A stretch of 64,000 nt of DNA, taken from the NCBI RefSeq assembly GCF_030866745.1, contig NZ_CP133016.1, positions 186,001 through 250,000 of the forward strand, written 5' to 3'. Origin of the DNA: Sphingomonas flavescens. GTDB lineage: Bacteria > Pseudomonadota > Alphaproteobacteria > Sphingomonadales > Sphingomonadaceae. How positions within the stretch are numbered: the stretch's first letter is position 1; each line of letters opens with the position of its first letter. The notes beneath the pieces are model-generated. The model was given only the letters and a program-made list of their open reading frames with translations, was not told where the DNA came from and made no database searches. A program made the translations under genes and the position numbers. This document shows, piece after piece, positions 9,907 through 19,979 of the stretch.

Positions 9907-9991
9907 ACCATTTGTTCGGACTTGTCGGCTTACCGACGGACGCGTGCACATGGACAACTTCGCGCCCGGGATCGGCTCGAAGACGCGGGGT

Positions 9992-11170
9992 ATGACGTCG
10001 ACGGCTCGGATCCTGATCATCGCCGGCTCGGACTCGGGCGGGGGCGCCGGGATTCAGGCCGACATCAAGACCGTCACCATGCTCGGCGGCCACGCCATGA
10101 CGGCGGTTACGGCGATTACCGCGCAGAACACGGCCGGGGTGCAGGGTGTCCACCCGGTCCCGACCGAGATGATCCTGCAGCAAATCGACTCCGTCATCGA
10201 CGACCTCGGTGTCGACGCGGTGAAGATTGGCATGATCGGCGGTGCCTTTGCCGCGGAGCAGATCGCCAACCGGCTCGAGCGCCTGAAGGCCGACCAGCCC
10301 GACTTGCCGATTGTGTTCGATCCGGTGATGGTCGCCACCAGCGGCTCGATCCTCGCCGACGACGCGACGATTGCCGCCTTTGGCCGCTTGATGAACGTCG
10401 CGACCGTCGCCACGCCGAATCTTCCCGAGCTGAAGCGACTAACCGCCGAAGAAGATCCGGTGTCCGCCGCGCTGCACCTCGTCGGCCTCCACGGCTGCGC
10501 CGTGCTGATCAAGGGTGGTCATGAAGAGGGTGACGCGCTGGCTGATGCGCTGATCGAAACCGACAACATGACCAGCTGGCAGGGCGCCCGCGTCGACACC
10601 ACCAGCACCCACGGCACCGGCTGCACGCTAGCCAGCGCCATCGCCACCTTCCTCGCCACTGGCGCGAGCTTGCCCGACTCGGTCGCACGCGCTCGCGAGT
10701 TCGTCCGCGTCGCGCTGCACGACGCGCCGGGGCTGGGGCAGGGCGCCGGCCCACTCGGCCAGGGCCGCGTCCGCCTCGATGTGGGCGAAGGACCCCGCCT
10801 CAACCAGGTCACCGTTACCGGCACGCATTACCGCCGTTCGGTCGAATTCTATCGCCAGCTCGGCCTGCGGCAGATCGTCGACAGTCCCGATACCGGCTAC
10901 GCCCGCTTCGAAACGGCCGGCGGCGTGACGCTTTCGGTGCAGATCGACCCCGAGGAGAAAATCCTCGCGACCACCGCCATCTATTTCGAATGTGACGACC
11001 TCGACGAACGCGTCGAGCAGCTGGCGCGCAGCGGTATCGCCCTTGAACATGGTCCGCGCAACCAGCCCTGGATGTGGCGCGAGGCCCGCCTCCGCGACCC
11101 GGACGGCAACATCATCTTCTTCTACAAGGCCGGAGAAAATCGCCGCTTCCCGCCCTGGCGGATGGACTAA
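9992..11170 (+). CDS. thiD: Hydroxymethylpyrimidine (phosphate) kinase fused to a VOC/glyoxalase domain
   Basis: Residues 1-265 are ThiD, which phosphorylates HMP and HMP-P in thiamine synthesis. IIAGSDSGGGAGIQADIKT binds the pyrimidine/nucleotide, and STHGTGCTLASAIA is the C-terminal anion-hole motif. Residues from about 270 to 392 form a second domain of the vicinal-oxygen-chelate type (NQVTVTGTHYRRSVEFYRQLG at its start and ARLRDPDGNIIFFY at its end). Stand-alone ThiD ends before this point, so this is a genuine in-frame fusion. The start was chosen because ThiD proteins begin just before LIIAG; an upstream GTG would add 16 residues. The substrate of the VOC part is unknown. Confidence 0.88.
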   Translation: MTSTARILIIAGSDSGGGAGIQADIKTVTMLGGHAMTAVTAITAQNTAGVQGVHPVPTEMILQQIDSVIDDLGVDAVKIGMIGGAFAAEQIANRLERLKADQPDLPIVFDPVMVATSGSILADDATIAAFGRLMNVATVATPNLPELKRLTAEEDPVSAALHLVGLHGCAVLIKGGHEEGDALADALIETDNMTSWQGARVDTTSTHGTGCTLASAIATFLATGASLPDSVARAREFVRVALHDAPGLGQGAGPLGQGRVRLDVGEGPRLNQVTVTGTHYRRSVEFYRQLGLRQIVDSPDTGYARFETAGGVTLSVQIDPEEKILATTAIYFECDDLDERVEQLARSGIALEHGPRNQPWMWREARLRDPDGNIIFFYKAGENRRFPPWRMD

Positions 11171-11868
11171 TCCACAAAATTTGCGCGCGGCCACTGGCGA
11201 TTTGTGCCGCGCCTTCATAGGCTTGGGCCATGCCGCGGCGCTGCTCTTTCAAGATCGAGCTCGAATTTCCCCAGCCGATGGCCGGCGTCGATGAGGCCGG
11301 GTGCGCGCCGCTGGCCGGTCCTGTCGTGGCGGCTGCCTGCATCCTCAATCGCGACAAGTTTCCGCGCGGGATCGACGACAGCAAGAACCTACCACTCGAG
11401 AAGCGCGAGGCGCTCTACGCCAAGCTCGTCAAGTGCGCGGGTTGGGCCGTCGGCATCGCGTCGGTCGAGGAAATCGACACCATCAACATCTACTGGGCAC
11501 GCATGCTGGCGATGACCCGCGCCGTCGACGCGCTGGGGCTGGAACCCGCCTGGGTCCTCGTCGACGGTAACGCAACGCCGCGCTGGCAGCGGCCGTCCAA
11601 GGCGATTGTCGACGGCGACGCCAAGTGCCGCTCGATCGCGGCCGCCTCGATCATCGCCAAGGTCACGCGCGACCGGATCATGGCCGATCATGCCCGCGAT
11701 TACCCCGGCTACGGGTGGGAGCGGAACCGCGGCTATCCGACACCTGATCACCGCCGGGCACTGCGCGAGCTCGGCCCGACGCCGCTGCATCGCCGAAGCT
11801 TCGGACTGGTCCGCGCGATGCTCAGCGAAGCCGCCCAGCCGCAGCTCGACATCGAAATTCAGGTCAGC

Positions 11869-13193
<1,325 letters not shown>

Positions 13194-13201
13194 CGCCGGC
13201 C

Positions 13202-14272
13202 ATGCGCACACTCATTCGCCCGACGGGCTTCGTCGACTCGCCCTTCGGCCATGACGGGAAGGTCGCTCGCCTCGCCGGCGGACTGAACTGGTTCTCGGCA
13301 GCCGAACTCATCACGGTGGACGGCAATCGCCGGACCGCGACTGAACTGGTGCCTGTTGCGGGGATTGAGGACCGTTTCGACGACGCGCTTGCCGCTCAAT
13401 GGGCGGCACTGACCGCCACACGCGCGCCGCTGCAGCTCGGCGAGCGCACCGTTCGCTTGGACCAGCCGCAGGTCATGGGCATCGTCAATGCCACGCCGGA
13501 CAGCTTCTCCGACGGTGGCCAGTTCGCCGACGCCGCCGCGGCTGCCGAGGCCGGTGCCCAAATGGCAGCCGAAGGTGCAGCGATCATCGACGTCGGCGGG
13601 GAATCGACCAGGCCAGGCGCGCGCTCGGTCTGGGAAGGCGACGAGATCGAACGTATCGCGCCCGTCATCCGCAAGCTCGCCGCTGGAGGCGCGGCCGTGA
13701 GCGTCGACACCCGCAAGGCCGATGTGATGACGGCAGCGGTCCAGGCTGGCGCGAGGGTGATCAACGACGTCTCCGCGCTGACCTACGATGAGCGATCTGC
13801 CCAGGTCGCCGCGACTCTAAACGTCCCTGTCGTCCTGATGCACCATCAGGGCGACCCGCAGACGATGCAGGACGACCCGCGCTACGACGACGTGCTGGTC
13901 GAGGTTTACGTCTGGCTTGAAGAGCGGATTGCCGCCGCGGTCGGCGCCGGCATTTCGCGCGACCGCATCCTCGTCGATCCCGGCTTCGGTTTCGGCAAGA
14001 ACGTCGGGCACAATCTCGAACTCATGAACGGCCTGGCGCTGTTCCACTCGCTCGGCTGCCCGCTCGTCCTCGGTGCCAGTCGCAAGCGCACGATCGGGGC
14101 TTTGTCGAACGAAGCGTCGGCCGATCGCCGCCTCGCCGGCAGCCTCGCCTTTGCGCTGAAGGCAGTCGAGCAGGGTGCACAGCTCATCCGCGTTCACGAC
14201 GTCGCGGAAACGGTGCAGGCATTGCGCATCTGGCGCGGCCTGCGCGACCAGGCGCTGACGCCCCGGCTATAG
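13202..14272 (+). CDS. folP: Dihydropteroate synthase FolP
   Basis: FolP condenses p-aminobenzoate with the pterin pyrophosphate in folate synthesis and is the sulfonamide target. The catalytic TIM-barrel starts near residue 95 with QVMGIVNATPDSFSDGG. IDVGGESTRPGA, DVSALTYD and the GASRKRTIGAL loop follow. The first 90 residues are an additional N-terminal region not found in the Escherichia coli enzyme; its role is unknown. The start is 9 bases after the ccrM stop, so the two genes are probably co-transcribed. The pterin kinase folK is at the other end of the window. Confidence 0.95.
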   Translation: MRTLIRPTGFVDSPFGHDGKVARLAGGLNWFSAAELITVDGNRRTATELVPVAGIEDRFDDALAAQWAALTATRAPLQLGERTVRLDQPQVMGIVNATPDSFSDGGQFADAAAAAEAGAQMAAEGAAIIDVGGESTRPGARSVWEGDEIERIAPVIRKLAAGGAAVSVDTRKADVMTAAVQAGARVINDVSALTYDERSAQVAATLNVPVVLMHHQGDPQTMQDDPRYDDVLVEVYVWLEERIAAAVGAGISRDRILVDPGFGFGKNVGHNLELMNGLALFHSLGCPLVLGASRKRTIGALSNEASADRRLAGSLAFALKAVEQGAQLIRVHDVAETVQALRIWRGLRDQALTPRL

Positions 14273-14350
14273 CGCCTCGCATTCGTCTGGCTCGAGTGGG
14301 ACTGCCATGCTAGTCGCGCCGCGCAAAGACCTAGGAATGCTAAGTACCCG

Positions 14351-15151
14351 ATGCTGAAGAACCTTTTTTCGAAGGGCTCGCACGCGCAGGAGCCAGAAGC
14401 CGCAGCAGCGCCGCAGGCTTCCGCAGCCGCCGAGTCCCGCGGCTACACCGTTGGCTGGCTGCTGAAGACCGACGAGGCGAGCATCATCTGGGATACCCCC
14501 AGGCCCGTCCGCGTCGATGCGCAGAGCAATGACCCGCGGTCGGTCGCCCAATGCCCTTCTGTGCTGGACTTCGACCGCCGCCATTTTGTGGTCAATTGCC
14601 CGATCGACGTTCATTTGCGGCTGAAACTGACCGCTACCGGCATGGACATCACCAACGTGCTCGCAGACAAAAGCCCTATTCGGGCGGAGGCCTTGCAGCG
14701 CTGGATCGTGTTCCAGCCGCGCCATGAATGGCGGAACCCGCAGCGGCCCGTGCTGCAGATGCTGACCAGCTACGTGTTTGTCTCTGACGATCCGGTTTAC
14801 GTGAACCAGTACCCCCCAATCTTTCACTACGCCGGCGACAATCGCCCGGGCGTCCAGATCGGCGGCCGCTTTCCGATCGACATCTGGCCGCGCGCCTTGA
14901 TGTGGGCGTTCGAATGGCATGATACGACCAAGGACCTAATCCTGCGACGCGGCGAGCCCTTGTTCACCGTCCGCTTCGAGGGGCCCGATCCTTCCGCAAA
15001 CGTGCGCTTGGTCGAGGCGACGAAGACGCCCGAGCTTGAAAGCTATATGACCTCGATCACGGGCGTGACGGAGATCGTCGGCCAGACCTATTCACTATTC
15101 AAGAATGCGCGCGAGCGCCGGCCCGAGCGTCTGCTCGTCCCGAAGAAATAG
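14351..15151 (+). CDS. Unrecognised 266-residue protein
   Basis: I do not recognise this protein. It opens with a basic/alanine-rich stretch (residues 1-33), then has a compact, aromatic-rich body with many Trp, Pro and Tyr residues (SYVFVSDDPVYVNQYPPIF and WPRALMWAFEWHDT). No signal peptide, membrane segment or catalytic motif is evident. It looks like a beta-rich soluble protein. The next gene begins 25 bases later and may be its partner. Confidence 0.7.
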   Translation: MLKNLFSKGSHAQEPEAAAAPQASAAAESRGYTVGWLLKTDEASIIWDTPRPVRVDAQSNDPRSVAQCPSVLDFDRRHFVVNCPIDVHLRLKLTATGMDITNVLADKSPIRAEALQRWIVFQPRHEWRNPQRPVLQMLTSYVFVSDDPVYVNQYPPIFHYAGDNRPGVQIGGRFPIDIWPRALMWAFEWHDTTKDLILRRGEPLFTVRFEGPDPSANVRLVEATKTPELESYMTSITGVTEIVGQTYSLFKNARERRPERLLVPKK

Positions 15152-15176
15152 TTTCGCGAAGGAAGGGGTATCTGGT

Positions 15177-15539
15177 TTGAAGTACGTTCGTGTCCTGCAG
15201 TGGTCCGCCGACGCCGACAGCATCACCCTGCAGATGCTGGGTGAGGATGACAGCACTCAGAGCTTCCAACTGGGCAAGGAATGCGCGGCGAGCGCCGCCG
15301 GGGCGCTGGCATCTGAACTGGCCAAGTCCGGCGCGGAAGGGATCGAGCAGCAATTCATCCGGCCCAAGGGCCTGCAGACCGGCAAGACTGGTCGTAATGA
15401 GCCCGTGCTGTTCATGACCCTCGAAGGCGGTGTCGAACTGCCGCTGGTTTTCCAGCCCGAAGCTCTGCCTTTGCTGATTGCAGAACTGGAGAAGCTGAGA
15501 GGCGTCCTGCAACCAGGTTCCGACGTCCGCTGGATGTAG
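15177..15539 (+). CDS. Unrecognised 120-residue protein
   Basis: This is a small acidic protein with no recognised domain. The chosen TTG has a strong GGAAGGGG ribosome-binding site 8 bases upstream; an earlier in-frame start would overlap the preceding gene and gives a low-complexity N-terminus. The product begins LKYVRVLQWSADADS and continues as alternating beta strands and helices without a membrane segment. It is placed directly after the 266-residue protein on the same strand, so the two probably form an operon. Confidence 0.65.
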   Translation: MKYVRVLQWSADADSITLQMLGEDDSTQSFQLGKECAASAAGALASELAKSGAEGIEQQFIRPKGLQTGKTGRNEPVLFMTLEGGVELPLVFQPEALPLLIAELEKLRGVLQPGSDVRWM

Positions 15540-15580
15540 GCCCAGCGAACGATTGGAATGCACAAGATCAGCACATGATC

Positions 15581-15601
15581 ATGGTTTGATCGTCAGACCA
15601 T
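15581..15601. repeat. Short inverted repeat upstream of lipoprotein gene
   Basis: ATGGTTTGA and TCAGACCAT (8 of 9 positions complementary) flank a 3-base centre, 60 bases upstream of the lipoprotein start. This spacing and symmetry suit an operator more than a terminator because there is no T-run. The function is inferred. Confidence 0.3.
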
Positions 15602-15661
15602 CATCGAGTCTGGACTGGACGGCGCGTAAGGTTGCCCATCATCCACAAGGGGTAGTGGGCC

Positions 15662-16600
15662 ATGCGCGGACGAAAGCTGAACACGCTGTTTTTATGCGTC
15701 AGCCTTACTGGACTTGGCGCCTGCGGCGGCGGTGGTGGGACGGGGATGAACTTTATCCCGGCCCCGCCTCCGGCTCCGCCGCCCCCACCTCCGCCTCCAA
15801 CCGTCGCAGCGACGGCGCCATTCGGCCTGACGACCAGCCAGCAATTCGCGACGTACGGCGCGCTCAGCCGGTCGGACGCGGGCGCTTACAACGTAAAGCC
15901 CGCAGATCCCTCGGCGATCAGCTTTCGTTGGTCAGCGACGAGCAATACTTACGAGATGACCGTGCCGGGCTTCTCGCCTGCGCAACTGTCACTCAGCTTC
16001 CCGGGTAACAATGAGCGTGCATTCTGGGCGGTCGACGGCAGCGGCAACCGCCTGCCGCTCGCGGTGTCGGTTTTGCTCCCCAGCGATACGAACGTCAATT
16101 TAAGCTATTCGAGCCTGGCATTCTACCAAACCTACCCGGACAACGCGACGAACCCGTTCATCTACGGGATGTTCGCTTTCGGGCTGCCAACTGCTCCAGG
16201 GGGCGTGCCCGTCTCCGGAACGGGAATTTACGACGCCAAAGTGCGAGGATTGACGATCAGCAACAACGGGTATGAAATTATTGGGGACGCGCAGCTGACC
16301 TTCGACTTTGCGGCTGGTTCCTTGAGCGGATACATGCGCCCGCGTCTTTTCAACGACTGGGACGGTGTTGATCGTGCGCTGCCCCAATACGACTTCAAAA
16401 ATACTGTTTATTCCGCCGGAAGCACCGCCTTTTCTGGCCAGCTTGCGGGGCCGGCCGGGACTGACGGCTCCGCGTTCGACGGGCGTTTTACCGGGCCGGC
16501 GGCGCAGGAACTGGTCGCCGGTTTCAAGGCAACCTACGTCGATCCGTTCGACAGTGTCACGAAGACGATGGGCGGCGTTTGGCTCGGGAAGAAGCAGTGA
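15662..16600 (+). CDS. TbpB-like surface lipoprotein
   Basis: This is a predicted outer-membrane or periplasmic lipoprotein with a signal peptide ending in the lipobox LGAC (residues 17-20). A glycine/proline linker of about 25 residues follows (including a run of ten prolines broken by a single Ala). The C-terminal region, SAFDGRFTGPAAQELVAGFK then GVWLGKKQ, matches the beta-barrel lobe of transferrin-binding-protein-like lipoproteins (FDGxFxGPxAxE signature). Many such proteins bind metal carriers and need a Slam exporter, but no Slam gene is visible. A short palindrome precedes it. Confidence 0.75.
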   Translation: MRGRKLNTLFLCVSLTGLGACGGGGGTGMNFIPAPPPAPPPPPPPPTVAATAPFGLTTSQQFATYGALSRSDAGAYNVKPADPSAISFRWSATSNTYEMTVPGFSPAQLSLSFPGNNERAFWAVDGSGNRLPLAVSVLLPSDTNVNLSYSSLAFYQTYPDNATNPFIYGMFAFGLPTAPGGVPVSGTGIYDAKVRGLTISNNGYEIIGDAQLTFDFAAGSLSGYMRPRLFNDWDGVDRALPQYDFKNTVYSAGSTAFSGQLAGPAGTDGSAFDGRFTGPAAQELVAGFKATYVDPFDSVTKTMGGVWLGKKQ

Positions 16601-16608
16601 CGACGCCG

Positions 16609-18045
16609 TCAGGCCGCGGTGTCGATCCCGAGTTCGCCAAGCTTGCGATATAGGGTCGACCGCCCGATCCCAAGCCGGCGGGCGACTTCGGTCATGCGGC
16701 CCCGATAGTGGCCGATGGCCAGGCGGATGATGTCGGCTTCGATATCTTCGAGCGGCCGGAGATGGCCATCACTGCTGTAAAGCGTGACACCCGGGGCGCC
16801 CGCCAGCATTTCCTCGCTGCGTTCTGCACTGACGGTCGGTGCGAAATCGGTGCGGCGTGCGGTGTAGCGCGACTGGACTGCGATGTGCGGGAAGTGTTGC
16901 GCTGTCAGCGCGCTTTCCTCGCATTGCAGCGCCGCGCGGAACAGGACGCCGGCGAGCTGGCGGACGTTGCCCGGCCAGCCGTAGCGCATCAGCACCGCCA
17001 GCGCGTCATTGCCAATCGACAGCTCTTTAAGGCCCGTTTGCTCGGCAAGGCGTTGCAGCAGGTGGCGCGCAAGCGCAGGGATGTCGCCGCTGCGTTCGCG
17101 GAGCGACGGCAGGTTGACCGTCGTGCCGCCGATCCGTTCGGCGAGGCCGGGATGGAAATCTTCGGGCAACGCGCGATTGCTGGTCGCGATGACGCGGACG
17201 TCGACGGAGTAGCTGCCGTTGAGCCCGACCGGGCGAACTTCGCCGGTCGCAAGCATGCGGTCGAGCAGTTCCTGCGTCTGCAGCGGCAGGCAACCGATGT
17301 CGTCAAGGATCAAGGTGCCGCCGTCCGACTGGACGAGCTTGCCCACCTTCGACGTGAAGGCGCCCGGGAAGGCGCCCTTCTCGTGGCCGAACAATTCGCT
17401 GTCGACGATATTCGCGGCGGCCGCCTTGCAGTCCAGGGTCAGCAGGGGTCCTTTCGCGCGCAAGCTGGCGCCGTGGATAGCACGGGCGACGGTTTCCTTG
17501 CCCGTCCCGGGCTCGCCGATGATCAGCACGGGCAAACGGTTGCGGGCGGACTTGGCGGCAACCGCGAGGGCCGCACGGAATTCGGGGGCAGCGCCAATCA
17601 ACTGCTCGAGCGCCAGCGGGCGAGCGAGCTTCTCCGAAACCGGCGCCAATTCACCGGCCGCGCGGCGGCGATCGGCGTTCGCCGCAAGGGCCTCGAGCAG
17701 TCGCTCTGGCGCGACGGGCCGAACCAGGAAATCGGACGCGCCGGCGCGCATTGCTTCGACCGCGATCGCGACATTGTCGCTCTGCGACAGGACGATAACC
17801 GGCAAGCCGGTGCGTTGTCCGCGCAGCGCCGTGATCAACTGAGGACCCCTGTCTGCATCCCACCCGCCCAGCAAGACGGCGAGAACCTCGCGGCCGTGCG
17901 GGCCCTGCAGCAGCGCGATCGCCGTTTCCTCGTCGGCGGCGCCGACGACGCTCCAACCGGCGCGCCCGGCGATGGCCGAAATCAATCGGCGCTCTTCCGG
18001 ATTCGCGTCGAGCAGCAGCAGTGAACGGATCGGTTCTTCACGCAT
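16609..18045 (-). CDS. NtrC-family sigma-54 activator with degenerate motifs
   Basis: The order is receiver (1-125), AAA+ (about 150-375) and Fis-type HTH (430-478). Walker A GEPGTGKE and LRERSGDIP are clear, and the HTH TEVARRLGIGRSTLYRKLGEL is typical of bEBPs. Two key sites deviate. The receiver lacks the phosphorylatable Asp (VLAVLLGGWDAD), and the sigma-54 contact loop reads GAFPGA (residues 224-229) where GAFTGA is normal. Walker B reads LILDDIG. It may act without phosphorylation, or not through sigma-54. Confidence 0.88.
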   Translation of the reverse strand: MREEPIRSLLLLDANPEERRLISAIAGRAGWSVVGAADEETAIALLQGPHGREVLAVLLGGWDADRGPQLITALRGQRTGLPVIVLSQSDNVAIAVEAMRAGASDFLVRPVAPERLLEALAANADRRRAAGELAPVSEKLARPLALEQLIGAAPEFRAALAVAAKSARNRLPVLIIGEPGTGKETVARAIHGASLRAKGPLLTLDCKAAAANIVDSELFGHEKGAFPGAFTSKVGKLVQSDGGTLILDDIGCLPLQTQELLDRMLATGEVRPVGLNGSYSVDVRVIATSNRALPEDFHPGLAERIGGTTVNLPSLRERSGDIPALARHLLQRLAEQTGLKELSIGNDALAVLMRYGWPGNVRQLAGVLFRAALQCEESALTAQHFPHIAVQSRYTARRTDFAPTVSAERSEEMLAGAPGVTLYSSDGHLRPLEDIEADIIRLAIGHYRGRMTEVARRLGIGRSTLYRKLGELGIDTAA

Positions 18046-18212
18046 GAATGACAGGCCTTCCTCCGCGCGGTCATAGGGGCAGAGGAGTAAAGGTCGCCTT
18101 AACTGCTTGATGTGCGACGTTCATTCCGCCGCAGACGCAAGGGACTTGGGCGTTACCGAACGCCTTGTTATGGGGTGGTGAACGACAGACGCATCCAACA
18201 GAGGGATTTTGA

Positions 18213-18374
18213 ATGGCGCACAGTGAAGAACCCTTGCTCGAAAATCCGCCGACGCAGGAAATGTCCTCGCATGTCGCCGACTATTCGAGCTTCGTGAAGC
18301 TCTTCAAATGGGGCGCCATCATCTGCTTCATCGTCGGCTTCCTGTGGCTGTCGATCGTGAAGGCCTATTGGTAA
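18213..18374 (+). CDS. aa3-type cytochrome c oxidase subunit IV-like small protein
   Basis: This 53-residue protein has a soluble N-terminus and one C-terminal membrane helix (WGAIICFIVGFLWLSIVKAYW). The segment DYSSFVKLFKWG matches the short bacterial subunit IV of aa3 oxidases (the COX4_pro_2 family). It is preceded by an AGAGGGA ribosome-binding site and lies 10 bases before pntAA. The gene is too short for routine ORF calling. In sphingomonads this small protein commonly precedes the transhydrogenase genes. Confidence 0.85.
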   Translation: MAHSEEPLLENPPTQEMSSHVADYSSFVKLFKWGAIICFIVGFLWLSIVKAYW

Positions 18375-18384
18375 GATTCGCCCG

Positions 18385-19512
18385 GTGAAGATCGCGGTCC
18401 TGAAGGAAGCAGACGGCGAGGCGCGCTGCGCCGCGATTCCGGAAACGGTGAAGAAATATGTCGCCCTGGGCGCCGATGTCGCGGTCGAGCGCGGTGCGGG
18501 CGAGGGCGCATCGACTGCCGACAGCGACTTTGAGGCTGCGGGCGCAAGCCTCGGTTCGCGCGCCGAAGTTCTCAAGGATGCGGCCGTAATCCTGACGGTG
18601 AACGGCCCGGAACCTGCGTCGCTGAACGGCGCAATCCCCGGGGCGCTGCTCATCGGAGCGCTGGATCCCCTGCGCCGGCGCGAGGCCGTCGACGCTTATG
18701 CGAAGTCAGGCGTCGATGCGCTGGCAATGGAATGGATGCCGCGCATCACGCGGGCGCAGTCGATGGACATCCTTTCCTCGCAATCTAACCTTGCCGGCTA
18801 CAAGGCGGTTGTCGAAGCCGCCGCCGCCTACGGCCGGGCTTTCCCAATGATGATGACGGCAGCGGGGACGATCAGCCCGGCCAAGGCCTTCGTCATGGGC
18901 GTTGGCGTCGCCGGTCTCCAGGCGATCGCCACTGCGAAGCGTCTTGGCGCGCAGGTCAGCGCGACCGACGTCCGCTCCGCCACGCGCGAGCAGATCCAGT
19001 CGCTCGGCGCCAAGCCGATCTTTGTCGAAAATGTCGCAGGCATCGAGGGCGAAGGCTCGGGCGGCTACGCGACCGAGATGTCCGAGGAATATCAGCGGGC
19101 GCAGGCCGAGCTCGTCTCCGGCCACATCGCCAAGCAGGACATCGTCATCACCACCGCGCTGATCCCCGGACGGCCCGCCCCGCGCCTGATCAGCGACGCG
19201 CAGATTGCCAGCATGCGGCCCGGCAGCGTCATCGTCGATCTCGCCGCCGAAGCCGGCGGCAACGTCGAAGGCACGGTCAGCGGCGAGCGGGTCGTCAAGC
19301 ACGGCGTCACCATCATTGGCGCCGCGAACCTCGCGCGTAGCCTCGCCGCCGATGCTTCGGCCCTGTTCGCGCGCAACCTCTATAATTTCCTCGCCGCCTT
19401 CTGGGACAAGGATTCCGGCAAGCCCGTGCTTCCTGACGACGACGAAATCGTGAAGGGCATCCGCCTCACGCAAGGCGGCAAGGTCGTCAGCGAGCGATTG
19501 CTTCAGGCCTGA
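18385..19512 (+). CDS. pntA: NAD(P) transhydrogenase subunit alpha part 1 (PntAA)
   Basis: PntAA is the soluble NAD(H)-binding domain I of proton-translocating transhydrogenase, which transfers hydride between NAD(H) and NADP(H) coupled to the proton gradient. It shows a Rossmann fold (GVGVAGLQAIATAKRLGAQVSATDVR, residues 175-200) and the RITRAQSMDILSSQSN loop (residues 121-136). The 375-residue length is that of domain I alone; the membrane part is encoded elsewhere. The start is GTG. Unlike the usual pntAA-pntAB-pntB order, the other two genes start at 23323, behind four opposite-strand genes. Confidence 0.95.
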   Translation: MKIAVLKEADGEARCAAIPETVKKYVALGADVAVERGAGEGASTADSDFEAAGASLGSRAEVLKDAAVILTVNGPEPASLNGAIPGALLIGALDPLRRREAVDAYAKSGVDALAMEWMPRITRAQSMDILSSQSNLAGYKAVVEAAAAYGRAFPMMMTAAGTISPAKAFVMGVGVAGLQAIATAKRLGAQVSATDVRSATREQIQSLGAKPIFVENVAGIEGEGSGGYATEMSEEYQRAQAELVSGHIAKQDIVITTALIPGRPAPRLISDAQIASMRPGSVIVDLAAEAGGNVEGTVSGERVVKHGVTIIGAANLARSLAADASALFARNLYNFLAAFWDKDSGKPVLPDDDEIVKGIRLTQGGKVVSERLLQA

Positions 19513-19979
19513 GGCTCTGGCGGGCGGCAGAGATCGACCCAGCGCTCCGCGACCAGCTCAAACAGCCGCTCAACGCCCACTTCGACCGACGTGTTGAGCG
19601 ACCCACCAGCGGGGTAGACGATGTCGAAATCGTGCAGCGAACGGTCGAGATAGACGGGCAGGGGCGTGTTCAGCCCGAACGGACAAACGTCGCCGACCGG
19701 ATGCCCCGTCAGCTCGAGCGTCTCCTCCGCGCCAAGCATCCGCGGCCGCGAGCCCAGCTCATCCTTGCACTTGCGGTTGTCGAGCCGCGCGTCGCCCCGC
19801 GCCACCAGCAGGAACAATTGCTCGCCCGCCCGCACGGCCAGCGTCTTGGCGATCCGGCCCGGCTCGACGCCGAGCGCCCGCGCCGCGCTCTCCACCGTGG
19901 CCGTGCTCTCCTGCACCTCGATCAGGCGGAGCTCGGGCGCATTTGCCGCCAGCCACGCGCGAACGCTCTCCAGGCTCAT
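19503..19979 (-). CDS. YbaK/ProX-type aminoacyl-tRNA deacylase
   Basis: This protein belongs to the YbaK/EbsC family, whose members hydrolyse mischarged tRNA (for example Ala-tRNAPro or Cys-tRNAPro). Residues 65-80 (ARLDNRKCKDELG) contain the conserved lysine-containing core, and residues 93-105 (TGHPVGDVCPFGL) the GxxxGxxxPxG loop. It is a stand-alone 158-residue domain, consistent with the small trans-editing ProX/YbaK proteins. It overlaps pntAA by 10 bases at the 3' end and yjbQ by 4 (ATGA) at the 5' end, so it is translated with yjbQ. Confidence 0.88.
   Translation of the reverse strand: MSLESVRAWLAANAPELRLIEVQESTATVESAARALGVEPGRIAKTLAVRAGEQLFLLVARGDARLDNRKCKDELGSRPRMLGAEETLELTGHPVGDVCPFGLNTPLPVYLDRSLHDFDIVYPAGGSLNTSVEVGVERLFELVAERWVDLCRPPEPQA

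Noticed and set aside
16708-18024. 438-codon plus-strand ORF opposite the NtrC-like gene
   Set aside because: The minus strand encodes clear AAA+ and Fis domains; the plus-strand peptide has no recognisable fold.
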